DNA of 64,000 bases, taken from assembly GCF_021278985.1 (NCBI RefSeq), contig NZ_CP082833.1, positions 2,728,001-2,792,000 on the forward strand, in the 5' to 3' direction. The notes below the pieces were generated by a model that was not told the origin of the DNA, ran no database searches, and was given only the letters and a program-made list of their open reading frames with translations. Shown in pieces: positions 8,250-16,052 of this stretch (the stretch's first letter is position 1; the number at the start of each line of letters is the position of its first letter). This DNA comes from Citrobacter rodentium NBRC 105723 = DSM 16636. Its GTDB lineage: Bacteria; Pseudomonadota; Gammaproteobacteria; Enterobacterales; Enterobacteriaceae. Made by a program: the position numbers and the translations under genes.

Positions 8250-8840
8250 ATGGTGGAACAGCGTCGTTTGGCAAGTACGGAATGGGTGGACATTGTTAAT
8301 GAAGACAACGAAGTCATTGCACAGTCCAGCCGTGAACAGATGCGGGCGCAGTGCCTGCGGCATCGCGCGACCTATATCGTCGTACATGACGGGATGGGCA
8401 AAATTCTTGTGCAGCGTCGTACCGAAACAAAAGACTTTTTACCCGGTATGTTAGACGCCACTGCGGGCGGCGTCGTGCAGGCTGATGAGCAACTGCTGGA
8501 CTCGGCCCGCCGCGAAGCGGAAGAGGAGCTGGGTATTGCGGGCGTGCCCTTCGCCGAGCACGGCCAGTTCTATTTTGAAGATGAAAACTGCCGCGTCTGG
8601 GGAAGTCTGTTCAGCTGCGTGTCGCACGGACCCTTCGCGCTTCAGGAAGATGAAGTGAGCGAAGTGTGCTGGATGACGCCGGAGGAGATCACCGCCCGCT
8701 GCGACGAGTTTACCCCGGACTCCCTGAAAGCGCTGGCGCTGTGGATGACCCGCAACGCCAGAACAGATATGGCTCTGACAGAGACGCCGCAGGAAAAGCA
8801 GCAAGAGAAACAGCAGGTAAAACAGGAAGAGGCGGAGTAA
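8250..8840 (+). CDS. yfcD: YfcD, Nudix hydrolase with a Gln/Glu/Lys-rich tail
   Basis: A Nudix-superfamily hydrolase in the IPP-isomerase-like subgroup. The Nudix box is intact (GGVVQADEQLLDSARREAEE continuing ELGI, from about residue 73). It is 196 residues, versus about 180 in E. coli. The difference is a C-terminal extension after LALWMTRNA that ends in a charged QEKQQEKQQVKQEEAE run. The substrate is unknown. ATG 8250 has AAGAAGG 7 nt upstream; GTG 8253 is an alternative. It is convergent with the LacI-type gene 4 bp away. Confidence 0.93.
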   Translation: MVEQRRLASTEWVDIVNEDNEVIAQSSREQMRAQCLRHRATYIVVHDGMGKILVQRRTETKDFLPGMLDATAGGVVQADEQLLDSARREAEEELGIAGVPFAEHGQFYFEDENCRVWGSLFSCVSHGPFALQEDEVSEVCWMTPEEITARCDEFTPDSLKALALWMTRNARTDMALTETPQEKQQEKQQVKQEEAE

Positions 8841-8844
8841 CGCT

Positions 8845-9864
8845 TCAGCAGCTGTCGCGCAGGCATAAACTGGAGGCGATCTGCTTTTGATCGCTCCAGT
8901 TGCCATCCTGAAGCCTCGCCAGTAAGGCTCGCCCGGCCTCAAGGCCGATCTTCCGGTGCGGCACCGCTATCGTCGTCAGCGGCGGCTGGCAGGCCCGGCT
9001 GACGTCGCTGTCGCCAAATCCCACCACCGCCAGATCGTCAGGCACTTTAATCCGTCTGCGCTGGCATTCATACAGTACTCCACAGGCCAGTTCATCCGAG
9101 ACGCAGACCAGCGCGTCCAGCTCCGGCCACGCGAGAAGAAACTCGGGAAGCTGCGAAGCGCCGGTAGAAAAATTGGGCGGCAGGGCGGCATTTATCACCC
9201 GGTTTGGCGACATATGGTGGCGCAGCATGGCTTTATACCAGCCCTGCAGGTGCTGCTGAAAGATCCACTGCTCCTGATTAGCGCACAGCAGGCCAATGTT
9301 CTGATAGCCGCGCTGAATCAGCATTTCCGTAAGCTCGTACATGGCGGCAACGTTATCGATACCGATATTCATATCAAGCGGATCGGTGCGGATCGCTCCC
9401 ATCTCCATCACCGGAATTGAGGCGTTTTTCAGCCAGTTGCGCACGGTATCGCTGTGCTCGACGCTGAGCAGTATCGCCGCCGCAATATTGGAGGCCAGCA
9501 GCGTCTCCAGCAGCTTTTCCTCCTGCTCAAGACGGTGGCGGGACTCCGCCAGCATGATCTGATATCCGGCAGGCTGGAGGATCTCCTGGAGTCCGGCGAA
9601 CATCTCCGAACAGCCTGCCTCAGTAAGATTCGGCACCACCATCGCGATGGTACGCGAGGACGCCGAGGCCAGCGCGCTGGCGGCAAGGTTCGGCATATAG
9701 CCCAGTTCATTGACTGCGGCTTCGATCTTCTCCCGCAGCTTATCGGAGACCTGTTCAGGCGTGCGCAATGCGCGCGAGACGGTCATGGTGCCGACACCGG
9801 CAAGTTGAGCGACATCGGCGATGGTCACTTTTCCTGTACTACGCCGTTTTCGGGTTAGAGACAT
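8845..9864 (-). CDS. LacI/GalR-family regulator of the adjacent PTS operon
   Basis: A 339-residue LacI-family repressor. It has an N-terminal helix-turn-helix (TIADVAQLAGVGTMTVSRAL, residues 15-34), the hinge-helix region NLAASALASASSRTIAMVVPN and a periplasmic-binding-protein-like effector domain ending in the VPDDLAVVGFGDSDVSRACQPPLTTI block typical of GntR/GalR-type members. It diverges from the PTS/transketolase operon, and the gap between them holds two palindromes typical of LacI-family operators, so it probably represses that operon and itself. The effector, probably the sugar or its phosphate, is unknown. Confidence 0.9.
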   Translation of the reverse strand: MSLTRKRRSTGKVTIADVAQLAGVGTMTVSRALRTPEQVSDKLREKIEAAVNELGYMPNLAASALASASSRTIAMVVPNLTEAGCSEMFAGLQEILQPAGYQIMLAESRHRLEQEEKLLETLLASNIAAAILLSVEHSDTVRNWLKNASIPVMEMGAIRTDPLDMNIGIDNVAAMYELTEMLIQRGYQNIGLLCANQEQWIFQQHLQGWYKAMLRHHMSPNRVINAALPPNFSTGASQLPEFLLAWPELDALVCVSDELACGVLYECQRRRIKVPDDLAVVGFGDSDVSRACQPPLTTIAVPHRKIGLEAGRALLARLQDGNWSDQKQIASSLCLRDSC

Positions 9865-9988
9865 ACAAATTCCTGCGCCATTACAACCAGTTGAGGAGCT
9901 TTTTTATCATCGTTTTTCGCTTCGCGTTACGCGCAGTATACGCCTTAATTGCCATTTTTTGCTGTGATTTCATGCCGCAATGCTGTTT

Positions 9989-10002
9989 TGATAGCGCTAT
10001 CA
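9989..10002. promoter_or_regulatory. LacI-type operator O1
   Basis: TGATAGCGCTATCA is a perfect 14-bp palindrome with the central CpG common to LacI-family operators. It lies in the divergent control region, 125 bp from the regulator start and 112 bp from the EIIA start. The same core recurs 34 bp away. Binding by the adjacent regulator is inferred. Confidence 0.75.
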
Positions 10003-10022
10003 CAAATCTGAGCGATAACCTT

Positions 10023-10036
10023 TGATAGCGCTATCT
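10023..10036. promoter_or_regulatory. LacI-type operator O2
   Basis: TGATAGCGCTATCT is the second copy of the palindrome (one end base differs), centred 34 bp from O1. Two operators on nearby helical faces suit cooperative repression. It abuts a CRP-like site on its right. Confidence 0.72.
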
Positions 10037-10037
10037 T

Positions 10038-10053
10038 TGTGATTTTGATCGCA
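10038..10053. promoter_or_regulatory. CRP-cAMP site before the PTS operon
   Basis: TGTGA-TTTTGA-TCGCA matches the CRP consensus TGTGA-N6-TCACA at 9 of 10 conserved positions. It sits directly after O2 and about 60 bp before the EIIA start codon, as expected for a sugar operon under catabolite control. Binding is inferred. Confidence 0.55.
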
Positions 10054-10113
10054 GATAAGCCCACGGGCGTTGAATAAAGTTTGCCCATCCTGAGCGCAGA
10101 AAAAGGAGGAAAG

Positions 10114-10557
10114 GTGCTTAATACCTGGTTAACGGACACGACGATCCAGCTTCGTGACGGCGTTGAACAGTGGCAGGAAGCGCTGGCGATTTGTGCCCGA
10201 CCGCTGCTTGAGGCAGGCGTTATCACGCCGGATTACATCAGCGCGATCGTGGCGCAGCACCAGACGCTGGGGCCGTACTTCGTTCTGGCGCCGGGACTGG
10301 CGATGCCGCATGCCCGACCTGAAGAAGGGGCGAACGGTCTGGGCTTAGCGTTACTGAAACTGCAACGCGGCGTTTCATTTGGCGCCGGTGAATATGATCC
10401 GGTGGATCTTATTATTTTATTAGCGGCGCCCGATAAACATCGTCATATCGAAATGATCTCCGCGCTGGCGGAATTATTTTCCAGCGAAGAGGATCTTGCC
10501 TTGTTACATCAGGCCACCACTCTGGAGGAAATTAAAACGATTATTTCACGCTACTGA
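10114..10557 (+). CDS. PTS EIIA component (fructose/mannitol, ascorbate type)
   Basis: A 147-residue PTS EIIA type-2 domain that would accept phosphate from HPr on His66 (PGLAMPHARPEEG) and pass it to the EIIB encoded next. The start is a GTG with a strong AGGAGGA at 10104-10110; a TTG further upstream lacks a ribosome site. It resembles UlaC-type proteins paired with UlaA-like permeases. First gene of a five-gene run, 78 bp before EIIB. The substrate is unknown. Confidence 0.88.
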   Translation: MLNTWLTDTTIQLRDGVEQWQEALAICARPLLEAGVITPDYISAIVAQHQTLGPYFVLAPGLAMPHARPEEGANGLGLALLKLQRGVSFGAGEYDPVDLIILLAAPDKHRHIEMISALAELFSSEEDLALLHQATTLEEIKTIISRY

Positions 10558-10635
10558 TTTAAGCCACACCCCGATTAATACAACATTACGCGCGAGCGTG
10601 ATGCAGACCTGTTCTACTTAAAAAAGGTGATAATA

Positions 10636-10908
10636 ATGAAAATTATGGCGGTTTGCGGCTCCGGCCTTGGCAGCAGTTTTATGGTCGAAATGAATATTAA
10701 AAAAGTACTTAAGAAAATGGATATAGAAGCGGAAGTGGAACATGCCGATCTCTCTTCCGCAACGTCCGGCGCCGCCGATCTGTTTGTTATGGCGAAAGAT
10801 ATCGCCGCCAGCGCCAGCGTGCCCGAGGCTCAACTGGTGGTGATTAATAACATTATAGATATCAATGAACTTGAAGCGCAGCTGCGCGCCTGGTTCGCTA
10901 AACAATAA
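10636..10908 (+). CDS. PTS EIIB component (lactose/ascorbate type)
   Basis: A 90-residue EIIB with the phosphocysteine loop at its N-terminus (MKIMAVCGSGLGSS, Cys7). This layout is that of UlaB/SgaB-type subunits used with EIIC-GAT/UlaA permeases. ATG 10636 is preferred to an upstream GTG because AAAAAGG then serves as the ribosome site and the beta strand begins at residue 2. It receives phosphate from EIIA and phosphorylates the sugar during transport through EIIC. Confidence 0.88.
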   Translation: MKIMAVCGSGLGSSFMVEMNIKKVLKKMDIEAEVEHADLSSATSGAADLFVMAKDIAASASVPEAQLVVINNIIDINELEAQLRAWFAKQ

Positions 10909-10970
10909 CGGTATTTGCCGACAAACGTTCAGATCGTATTGACCGCAAATATGCTTAGAGCGAGGTGGAT

Positions 10971-12359
10971 ATGTTTATCCTTGAAACGCTGAATTTTGTT
11001 GTTGATATTCTTAAGGTGCCATCGGTACTGGTAGGGTTAATTGCCTTAATTGGTCTGGTGGCGCAAAAAAAAGCTTTTTCCGATGTTGTAAAAGGCACGA
11101 TTAAAACCATTCTCGGATTTATCGTTCTCGGCGGTGGGGCGACCGTACTGGTCGGGTCGCTAAATCCATTAGGCGGTATGTTTGAGCACGCGTTTACTAT
11201 TCAGGGCATCATCCCTAATAATGAAGCGATCGTCTCTATTGCGCTGGAAAAATATGGCGCTTCGACGGCGCTCATTATGGCTTTCGGGATGGTGGCGAAT
11301 ATTCTTGTCGCACGCTTTACTCGCCTGAAATACATTTTCCTCACCGGACACCATACGTTCTATATGGCCTGCATGATTGGCGTTATCCTGACGGTGGCGG
11401 GCTTCAACGGCGTGGGGTTGGTCTTTACCGGATCGCTAATCCTGGGACTGGTGATGGCCTTTTTCCCGGCGCTGGCGCAGCGTTACATGCGGCGTATAAC
11501 CGGAAACGATGAGATTGCTTTTGGTCACTTCGGCACGCTTGGCTACGTGCTCTCCGGCTGGATTGGCAGCGTATGCGGCAAAGGCTCCCGCTCGACGGAA
11601 GAGATGAACCTGCCGAAGAACCTGAGCTTTCTGCGCGACAGTTCGATTTCCATCTCGCTGACCATGATGATCATCTATCTGATTATGGCGTTAAGCGCCG
11701 GTCGGGAATACGTTGAAGGCACGTTCAGCGGCGGTCAGAACTATCTGGTTTACGCCATCATCATGGCGATTACCTTTGCCGCCGGGGTGTTCATTATTTT
11801 GCAGGGCGTCCGTTTGATCCTCGCGGAAATTGTCCCCGCCTTCACCGGTTTTTCTGAAAAGCTGGTGCCCAACGCCCGCCCGGCGCTGGACTGTCCGGTG
11901 GTCTATCCCTATGCCCCTAACGCCGTGCTGATTGGCTTTCTGTTCAGCTTCCTCGGTGGGTTGGTAGGGCTGTTCCTGCTTGGTCAAATGAAGCTGGTGC
12001 TGATCCTGCCGGGCGTGGTGCCCCACTTTTTCACCGGCGCGACGGCGGGCGTCTTCGGCAATGCCACCGGCGGACGCCGCGGGGCAATGATTGGCGCCTT
12101 TGCCAACGGCCTGCTGATTACCTTCCTTCCCGTCCTGCTGCTGCCGGTATTAGGCGCTATCGGCTTTGCCAATACCACCTTCTCAGATGCCGATTTTGGC
12201 GTTGTCGGTATTGTGCTGGGCAACCTGGCCCGCTACCTGTCGCCATTCGCCATTTCGGGACTGGTCGTGGCGCTGTTCGCCCTGCTGGTGGCCTGGAACC
12301 TGTTAGCGAAAAGCCGGACAGCGGTGAAAACGCCGGAAAAAAATGGAGCTAAATCATGA
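10971..12359 (+). CDS. PTS EIIC permease, UlaA (ascorbate) family
   Basis: A 462-residue polytopic membrane protein with roughly ten hydrophobic segments and the family's conserved GHHTFYMACMIG and GITPNNEA-like (GIIPNNEAIVSIA) motifs. UlaA-family permeases carry L-ascorbate, but relatives take other sugars or sugar acids, so the substrate is open. The GCGAGG ribosome site (10960-10965) supports ATG 10971; GTG 10965 is possible. Its TGA overlaps the ATG of the next gene (ATGA), indicating tight coupling. Confidence 0.88.
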   Translation: MFILETLNFVVDILKVPSVLVGLIALIGLVAQKKAFSDVVKGTIKTILGFIVLGGGATVLVGSLNPLGGMFEHAFTIQGIIPNNEAIVSIALEKYGASTALIMAFGMVANILVARFTRLKYIFLTGHHTFYMACMIGVILTVAGFNGVGLVFTGSLILGLVMAFFPALAQRYMRRITGNDEIAFGHFGTLGYVLSGWIGSVCGKGSRSTEEMNLPKNLSFLRDSSISISLTMMIIYLIMALSAGREYVEGTFSGGQNYLVYAIIMAITFAAGVFIILQGVRLILAEIVPAFTGFSEKLVPNARPALDCPVVYPYAPNAVLIGFLFSFLGGLVGLFLLGQMKLVLILPGVVPHFFTGATAGVFGNATGGRRGAMIGAFANGLLITFLPVLLLPVLGAIGFANTTFSDADFGVVGIVLGNLARYLSPFAISGLVVALFALLVAWNLLAKSRTAVKTPEKNGAKS

Positions 12360-13186
12360 GTGTGAACGAGATCGGTCAGCTGGCGCGCGATATTCGCCTC
12401 GCGACGTTAAGGTCGCTTATTCATTTAGGTTTTGGTCACTTTGGCGGCTGCATGTCGGTCGTGGAAACGCTGGCGTTGCTGTATGGCGCAGTGATGAAAA
12501 TTGATCCCGCCGACCCGGACTGGCCTGAGCGCGATTACTTCGTTTTATCGAAAGGCCATGCGGGACCGGCGCTGTACAGTACGCTGGCAATAAAGGGATA
12601 TTTCCCGCTGGAGGAGCTGAGTACGCTGAATCAAAACGGCACCCGTCTGCCCAGCCATCCGGACCGGCTGAAAACGCGCGGCGTCGATGCGACCACGGGA
12701 TCGCTGGGGCAAGGGATCTCTATTGCGGCGGGCATGGTGCTCTCGCACAAGCTGGCGGAGCGTCCGAACCGGGTGTTTTGCATTGTCGGCGACGGCGAGC
12801 TTAATGAGGGCCAGTGCTGGGAGGCGTTTCAGTTTATCGCCCATCATCGTCTGAACAATCTGACGATATTTGTCGACTGGAACAAGCAGCAGCTGGATGG
12901 CGAACTGGACGACATTATTTGTCCGTTCAGCCTGGAGGAGAAATTCCGCGCGTTTGGCTTTGCGCCGTTTACGGTGAAAGGCGATGACATTGCTGGCCTG
13001 CTGGCGGTGGTACAACCGGTCCCGGAAGCGCAGGAACGCCCGCGCGTGGTGATCCTCGACACCATTAAAGGCCAGGGTGTGCCTTACCTGGAACAGCTGA
13101 ACAACTCTCATCACCTGCGCCTGACGGAAGAAATGAAGCAGGCGCTGAATGACGCTCTTCGCCAACTGGAGGTGACGCATGATTAA
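12356..13186 (+). CDS. Transketolase, N-terminal (ThDP-binding) subunit
   Basis: A 276-residue protein equal to the first domain of transketolase. It carries the thiamine-diphosphate/Mg site GDGELNEGQCWEA and downstream N in FVDWNKQQLDG, plus SKGHAGPALYSTLA and LPSHPDRL-type substrate contacts. It is a split form: the pyrimidine-binding half is the next gene, overlapping by 8 nt. A heterodimer would transfer two-carbon ketol units between phosphorylated sugars, placing the PTS product in pentose-phosphate-type chemistry. The actual substrate is unknown. Confidence 0.9.
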   Translation: MSVNEIGQLARDIRLATLRSLIHLGFGHFGGCMSVVETLALLYGAVMKIDPADPDWPERDYFVLSKGHAGPALYSTLAIKGYFPLEELSTLNQNGTRLPSHPDRLKTRGVDATTGSLGQGISIAAGMVLSHKLAERPNRVFCIVGDGELNEGQCWEAFQFIAHHRLNNLTIFVDWNKQQLDGELDDIICPFSLEEKFRAFGFAPFTVKGDDIAGLLAVVQPVPEAQERPRVVILDTIKGQGVPYLEQLNNSHHLRLTEEMKQALNDALRQLEVTHD

Positions 13187-14132
13187 GCTCGCGCCCGCGG
13201 GACAAAAAGACAGCGTTGAGATGCGCAAGGTCTACGCCGGATTTGTGGCGAAACAGATTGCGGCGGGAAGCCCGGTCATCGCGCTGGAAGCCGATCTGAT
13301 GAGTTCAATGGCGATGGACAGCGTGGCGCGGGACTGGCCGCAGCACGTTATCAATTGCGGGATTATGGAGGCCAATGTGATCGGCGTCGCCGCCGGGCTG
13401 GCGCTGACCGGGCGTAAGCCGTTCGTGCACACCTTTACCGCCTTCGCCAGCCGCCGCTGTTTTGACCAGCTGTTTATGTCGCTGGATTATCAGCGTAACA
13501 ACGTCAAAGTGATTGCTTCAGATGCCGGCATCACCGCCTGTCATAATGGCGGGACCCATATGTCGTTTGAAGATATGGGCATTGTGCGCGGGCTGGCGCA
13601 CGCGGTCGTCCTCGAGGTGACGGATGCCGTTATGTTTGCCGATATTCTGCGCCAGCTTATCGATCTCGACGGCTTTTATTGGGTGCGCACCATCCGTAAG
13701 CAGGCGCCGTCTATTTATGCGCCGGGTTCAGTGTTCACTATCGGTAAAGGGAACGTGCTGCGGGAGGGGGAGGATGTCACCTTAATCGCCAATGGAATTA
13801 TGGTCGCTGAAGCGCTGGAGGCCGCCCGGCAGCTGGAAAGAATGGGCGTCAGCGCCGCGGTCATCGATATGTTTACCCTGAAGCCTGTCGATCGCATGCT
13901 GGTGAAAAATTACGCAGAAAAAACGGGAAGGATAGTGACCTGCGAAAACCACAGCATCCATAATGGGCTGGGTTCGGCGGTGGCGGAGGTTCTGGTGGAA
14001 ACGTGTCCGGTGCCGATGCGCCGCGTTGGCGTCAAAGAGCGTTATGGCCAGGTGGGGACGCAGGCGTTCCTGCAGCAGGAGTACGGCCTGACCGCCGCCG
14101 CCATTGTCGACGCGGCGAAATCGATGATGTGA
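13179..14132 (+). CDS. Transketolase, C-terminal (pyrimidine-binding) subunit
   Basis: A 317-residue partner of the upstream gene, with the pyrimidine-binding domain (catalytic-type Glu in CGIMEANVIGVAAGLAL, then KPFVHTFTAFASRRCFDQ) and the transketolase C-terminal domain (VIDMFTLKPVD, TCENHSIHNGLGSAVAEVL). The start ATG lies inside the end of the preceding gene in another frame, suggesting coupled translation. It closes the operon and is followed by a BIME rather than an evident terminator. Confidence 0.9.
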   Translation: MIKLAPAGQKDSVEMRKVYAGFVAKQIAAGSPVIALEADLMSSMAMDSVARDWPQHVINCGIMEANVIGVAAGLALTGRKPFVHTFTAFASRRCFDQLFMSLDYQRNNVKVIASDAGITACHNGGTHMSFEDMGIVRGLAHAVVLEVTDAVMFADILRQLIDLDGFYWVRTIRKQAPSIYAPGSVFTIGKGNVLREGEDVTLIANGIMVAEALEAARQLERMGVSAAVIDMFTLKPVDRMLVKNYAEKTGRIVTCENHSIHNGLGSAVAEVLVETCPVPMRRVGVKERYGQVGTQAFLQQEYGLTAAAIVDAAKSMM

Positions 14133-14151
14133 TGGGAGCCGGAGGGCGTAT

Positions 14152-14318
14152 TTTGCCTGATGGCGCTGCGCTTATCATGCCTACGACAACTTCTTCGGTC
14201 CGTAGGCCGGATAAGGCGTTAACGCCGCCATCCGGCGCTGTTTTGCCTGATGGCGCTACGCTTATCAGGCCTACAGGAACGTGTTGTGGCCTGTCGTTTA
14301 CGCCGCCATCCGGCACTG
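14152..14318. repeat. BIME (REP cluster) between the transketolase gene and yfcC
   Basis: Four REP units in alternating orientation: GCCTGATGGCGCTGCGC, then GCCGGATAAGGCGTTAACGCC, then GCCTGATGGCGCTACGC, then CGCCGCCATCCGGC. They fill the gap between two convergent genes and may act as a bidirectional mRNA end. Confidence 0.9.
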
Positions 14319-14320
14319 CT

Positions 14321-15847
14321 TTACTGATACCCCATTAACTGCGCGCCAATCACCAGCACGCTGGACATGATAAACAGCAGCCCCAGCAGCGTTGCGGCTG
14401 GCTTGATCCAGCAGCGGAAATCGACCCGGCAAACGCCCAGCGTCGCCATTAACGATGCCGAGGTGGGATAAATAATATTGCTGAACCCGTCGCCTAACTG
14501 GAAGGCCAGAACGGCAACCTGACGGCTGACGCCGACCAGATCGCTGAGCGGCGCCATTAAAGGCATGGTCAGCGCCGCCTGCCCGGAGCCCGAGGTGACG
14601 AAGAAATTGAACAACGTCTGGAACAGCAGCATAAACCAGGCGGCAACCGCGGTGTGCAGCTCACCAATACCGCCAGCGATGGCGTTAAGTATCGTGTTCA
14701 GCACGCTCGGGGTACTGGCGTCGCCATTGCCAATCAGCAGCATAATCCCTTTCGCGAAGCCCACCAGCAGGGCAGGGGCAATCATAATTTTCGCGCCTTC
14801 GGTGAAGGCGTTCGCCATCGCGTTGAGCGTCATGCCGTTCAGACGAAAGAGCACGCCAACCAGACCGATGGCGAGCCCCATTGTGAAGAACTGACTGGCA
14901 ATTTCGGGAATAAACCAGGCATGAACGATAACGCCCCAAATCACCCAGCCAATGGCGGCGGTCAGAATGGCTAATACCAGCCAGTCTCCGGCGCCCAGTT
15001 TACGCTGCGCGATCTGCTGCTGCTGTTCGCGGAAAAAACGGTCCGACTCCCGGCAGGGCGACAGCTCAGGCGATTTGCGGACCCGCGAGGCGTAAAGAAG
15101 CGTGAAAACCATCGCCAGCAGGGTCGCAAATACCCAGATGACGATACGCAGCCCTGAGCCGGAAAGTACCGGAATGCCCGCAATGCCCTGGGCTATGACC
15201 ACGCTGAACGGGTTCATCCAGGAGGTGGCGAAGCCAATCTGTGTGGCAACGTAGGTCACCAGCACCGTGGTAATGCTGTCGTAGCCCAAACAGACCATCA
15301 GCGGGGCGATAATAATGGCGAAAGCGACCGCTTCTTCCCCCATCCCGAACACGGCGCCGCCGAGGGAAAACAGGATAAACAGAACCGGAATAAACAGGAT
15401 CTCGTTACCTTTGGTGCGGTTAATCAGCGCGAGAATGCCGTTGTCGATAGTGCCGGTGCGCATGACGATGCCGAAAGCGCCGCCAATAACCAGCATAAAC
15501 ATAATAATGCCGATGGCGGAGCCATACTTATCGCCCGACGTCAGCCCTTCAAACGGGAAGTTCATCAGCCCCGCGCTGCCCTCGCCGGTAGAAAAAAACT
15601 GTACGTGGTTGTACTGCGCTTCGCCTGCGGCATCCGTCACGATGCGAAACGAACCGGGATCGACAACCTGGCGGCTTTTCTCAACGCCTTCGACCTGATA
15701 GTGAATTTGTTGCGTATCGAACTGCCCGACGGGCACCAGCCACGTAAGAATGCTGGTAAAGATGGCGACGAAAAAGATGATCACCAGCGTATCGGGCATG
15801 GCAAACTTTTGCCGTTTCGCGGGCGGAGTTGGTGTAACAGAGGACAT
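14321..15847 (-). CDS. yfcC: YfcC, putative basic amino-acid antiporter-like membrane protein
   Basis: A polytopic inner-membrane protein of the C4-dicarboxylate/arginine-ornithine antiporter-like (YfcC, DcuC/ArcD) superfamily. The 508 residues show about 12 hydrophobic segments, the loop GTIDNGILALINRTKG and the FGMGEEAVAFAIIIAPLMV motif. The E. coli product is about 506 residues; its substrate is not established. ATG 15847 has GGAAGG upstream on the coding strand; a longer start at 15889 adds 14 unsupported residues. It is transcribed in the same direction as ackA-pta but separated by a terminator. Confidence 0.94.
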   Translation of the reverse strand: MSSVTPTPPAKRQKFAMPDTLVIIFFVAIFTSILTWLVPVGQFDTQQIHYQVEGVEKSRQVVDPGSFRIVTDAAGEAQYNHVQFFSTGEGSAGLMNFPFEGLTSGDKYGSAIGIIMFMLVIGGAFGIVMRTGTIDNGILALINRTKGNEILFIPVLFILFSLGGAVFGMGEEAVAFAIIIAPLMVCLGYDSITTVLVTYVATQIGFATSWMNPFSVVIAQGIAGIPVLSGSGLRIVIWVFATLLAMVFTLLYASRVRKSPELSPCRESDRFFREQQQQIAQRKLGAGDWLVLAILTAAIGWVIWGVIVHAWFIPEIASQFFTMGLAIGLVGVLFRLNGMTLNAMANAFTEGAKIMIAPALLVGFAKGIMLLIGNGDASTPSVLNTILNAIAGGIGELHTAVAAWFMLLFQTLFNFFVTSGSGQAALTMPLMAPLSDLVGVSRQVAVLAFQLGDGFSNIIYPTSASLMATLGVCRVDFRCWIKPAATLLGLLFIMSSVLVIGAQLMGYQ

Positions 15848-15972
15848 AGCATACCTTCCATGTAGCGTTGCAAGGGAATAAGTATGCATCTCACTGAATA
15901 TAAATGCAATTTCTGACCATGACGCGAGGCCGCTTTAAGAATTTACTCTACTCTTTAGCGCACATTTCGGGC

Positions 15973-16004
15973 AAAAAAAATCCGGATGCTTTTGCATCCG
16001 GATT
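15973..16004 (-). terminator. Rho-independent terminator of ackA-pta
   Basis: On the minus strand, AATCCGGATGC-AAAA-GCATCCGGATT is followed by a run of T, about 50 bp after the pta stop. A perfect stem with a U-tract makes this a strong terminator. Confidence 0.95.
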
Positions 16005-16052
16005 GATATGTCGTCTTTAACCGCCGGAACCAGTCGGCGGGCGGACAGGGAA

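Noticed and set aside
12356..14132. A frameshifted single transketolase gene
   Set aside because: Both halves have complete domains, separate starts and an 8-nt overlap, as in other split transketolases, so two genes are more likely than a lesion.
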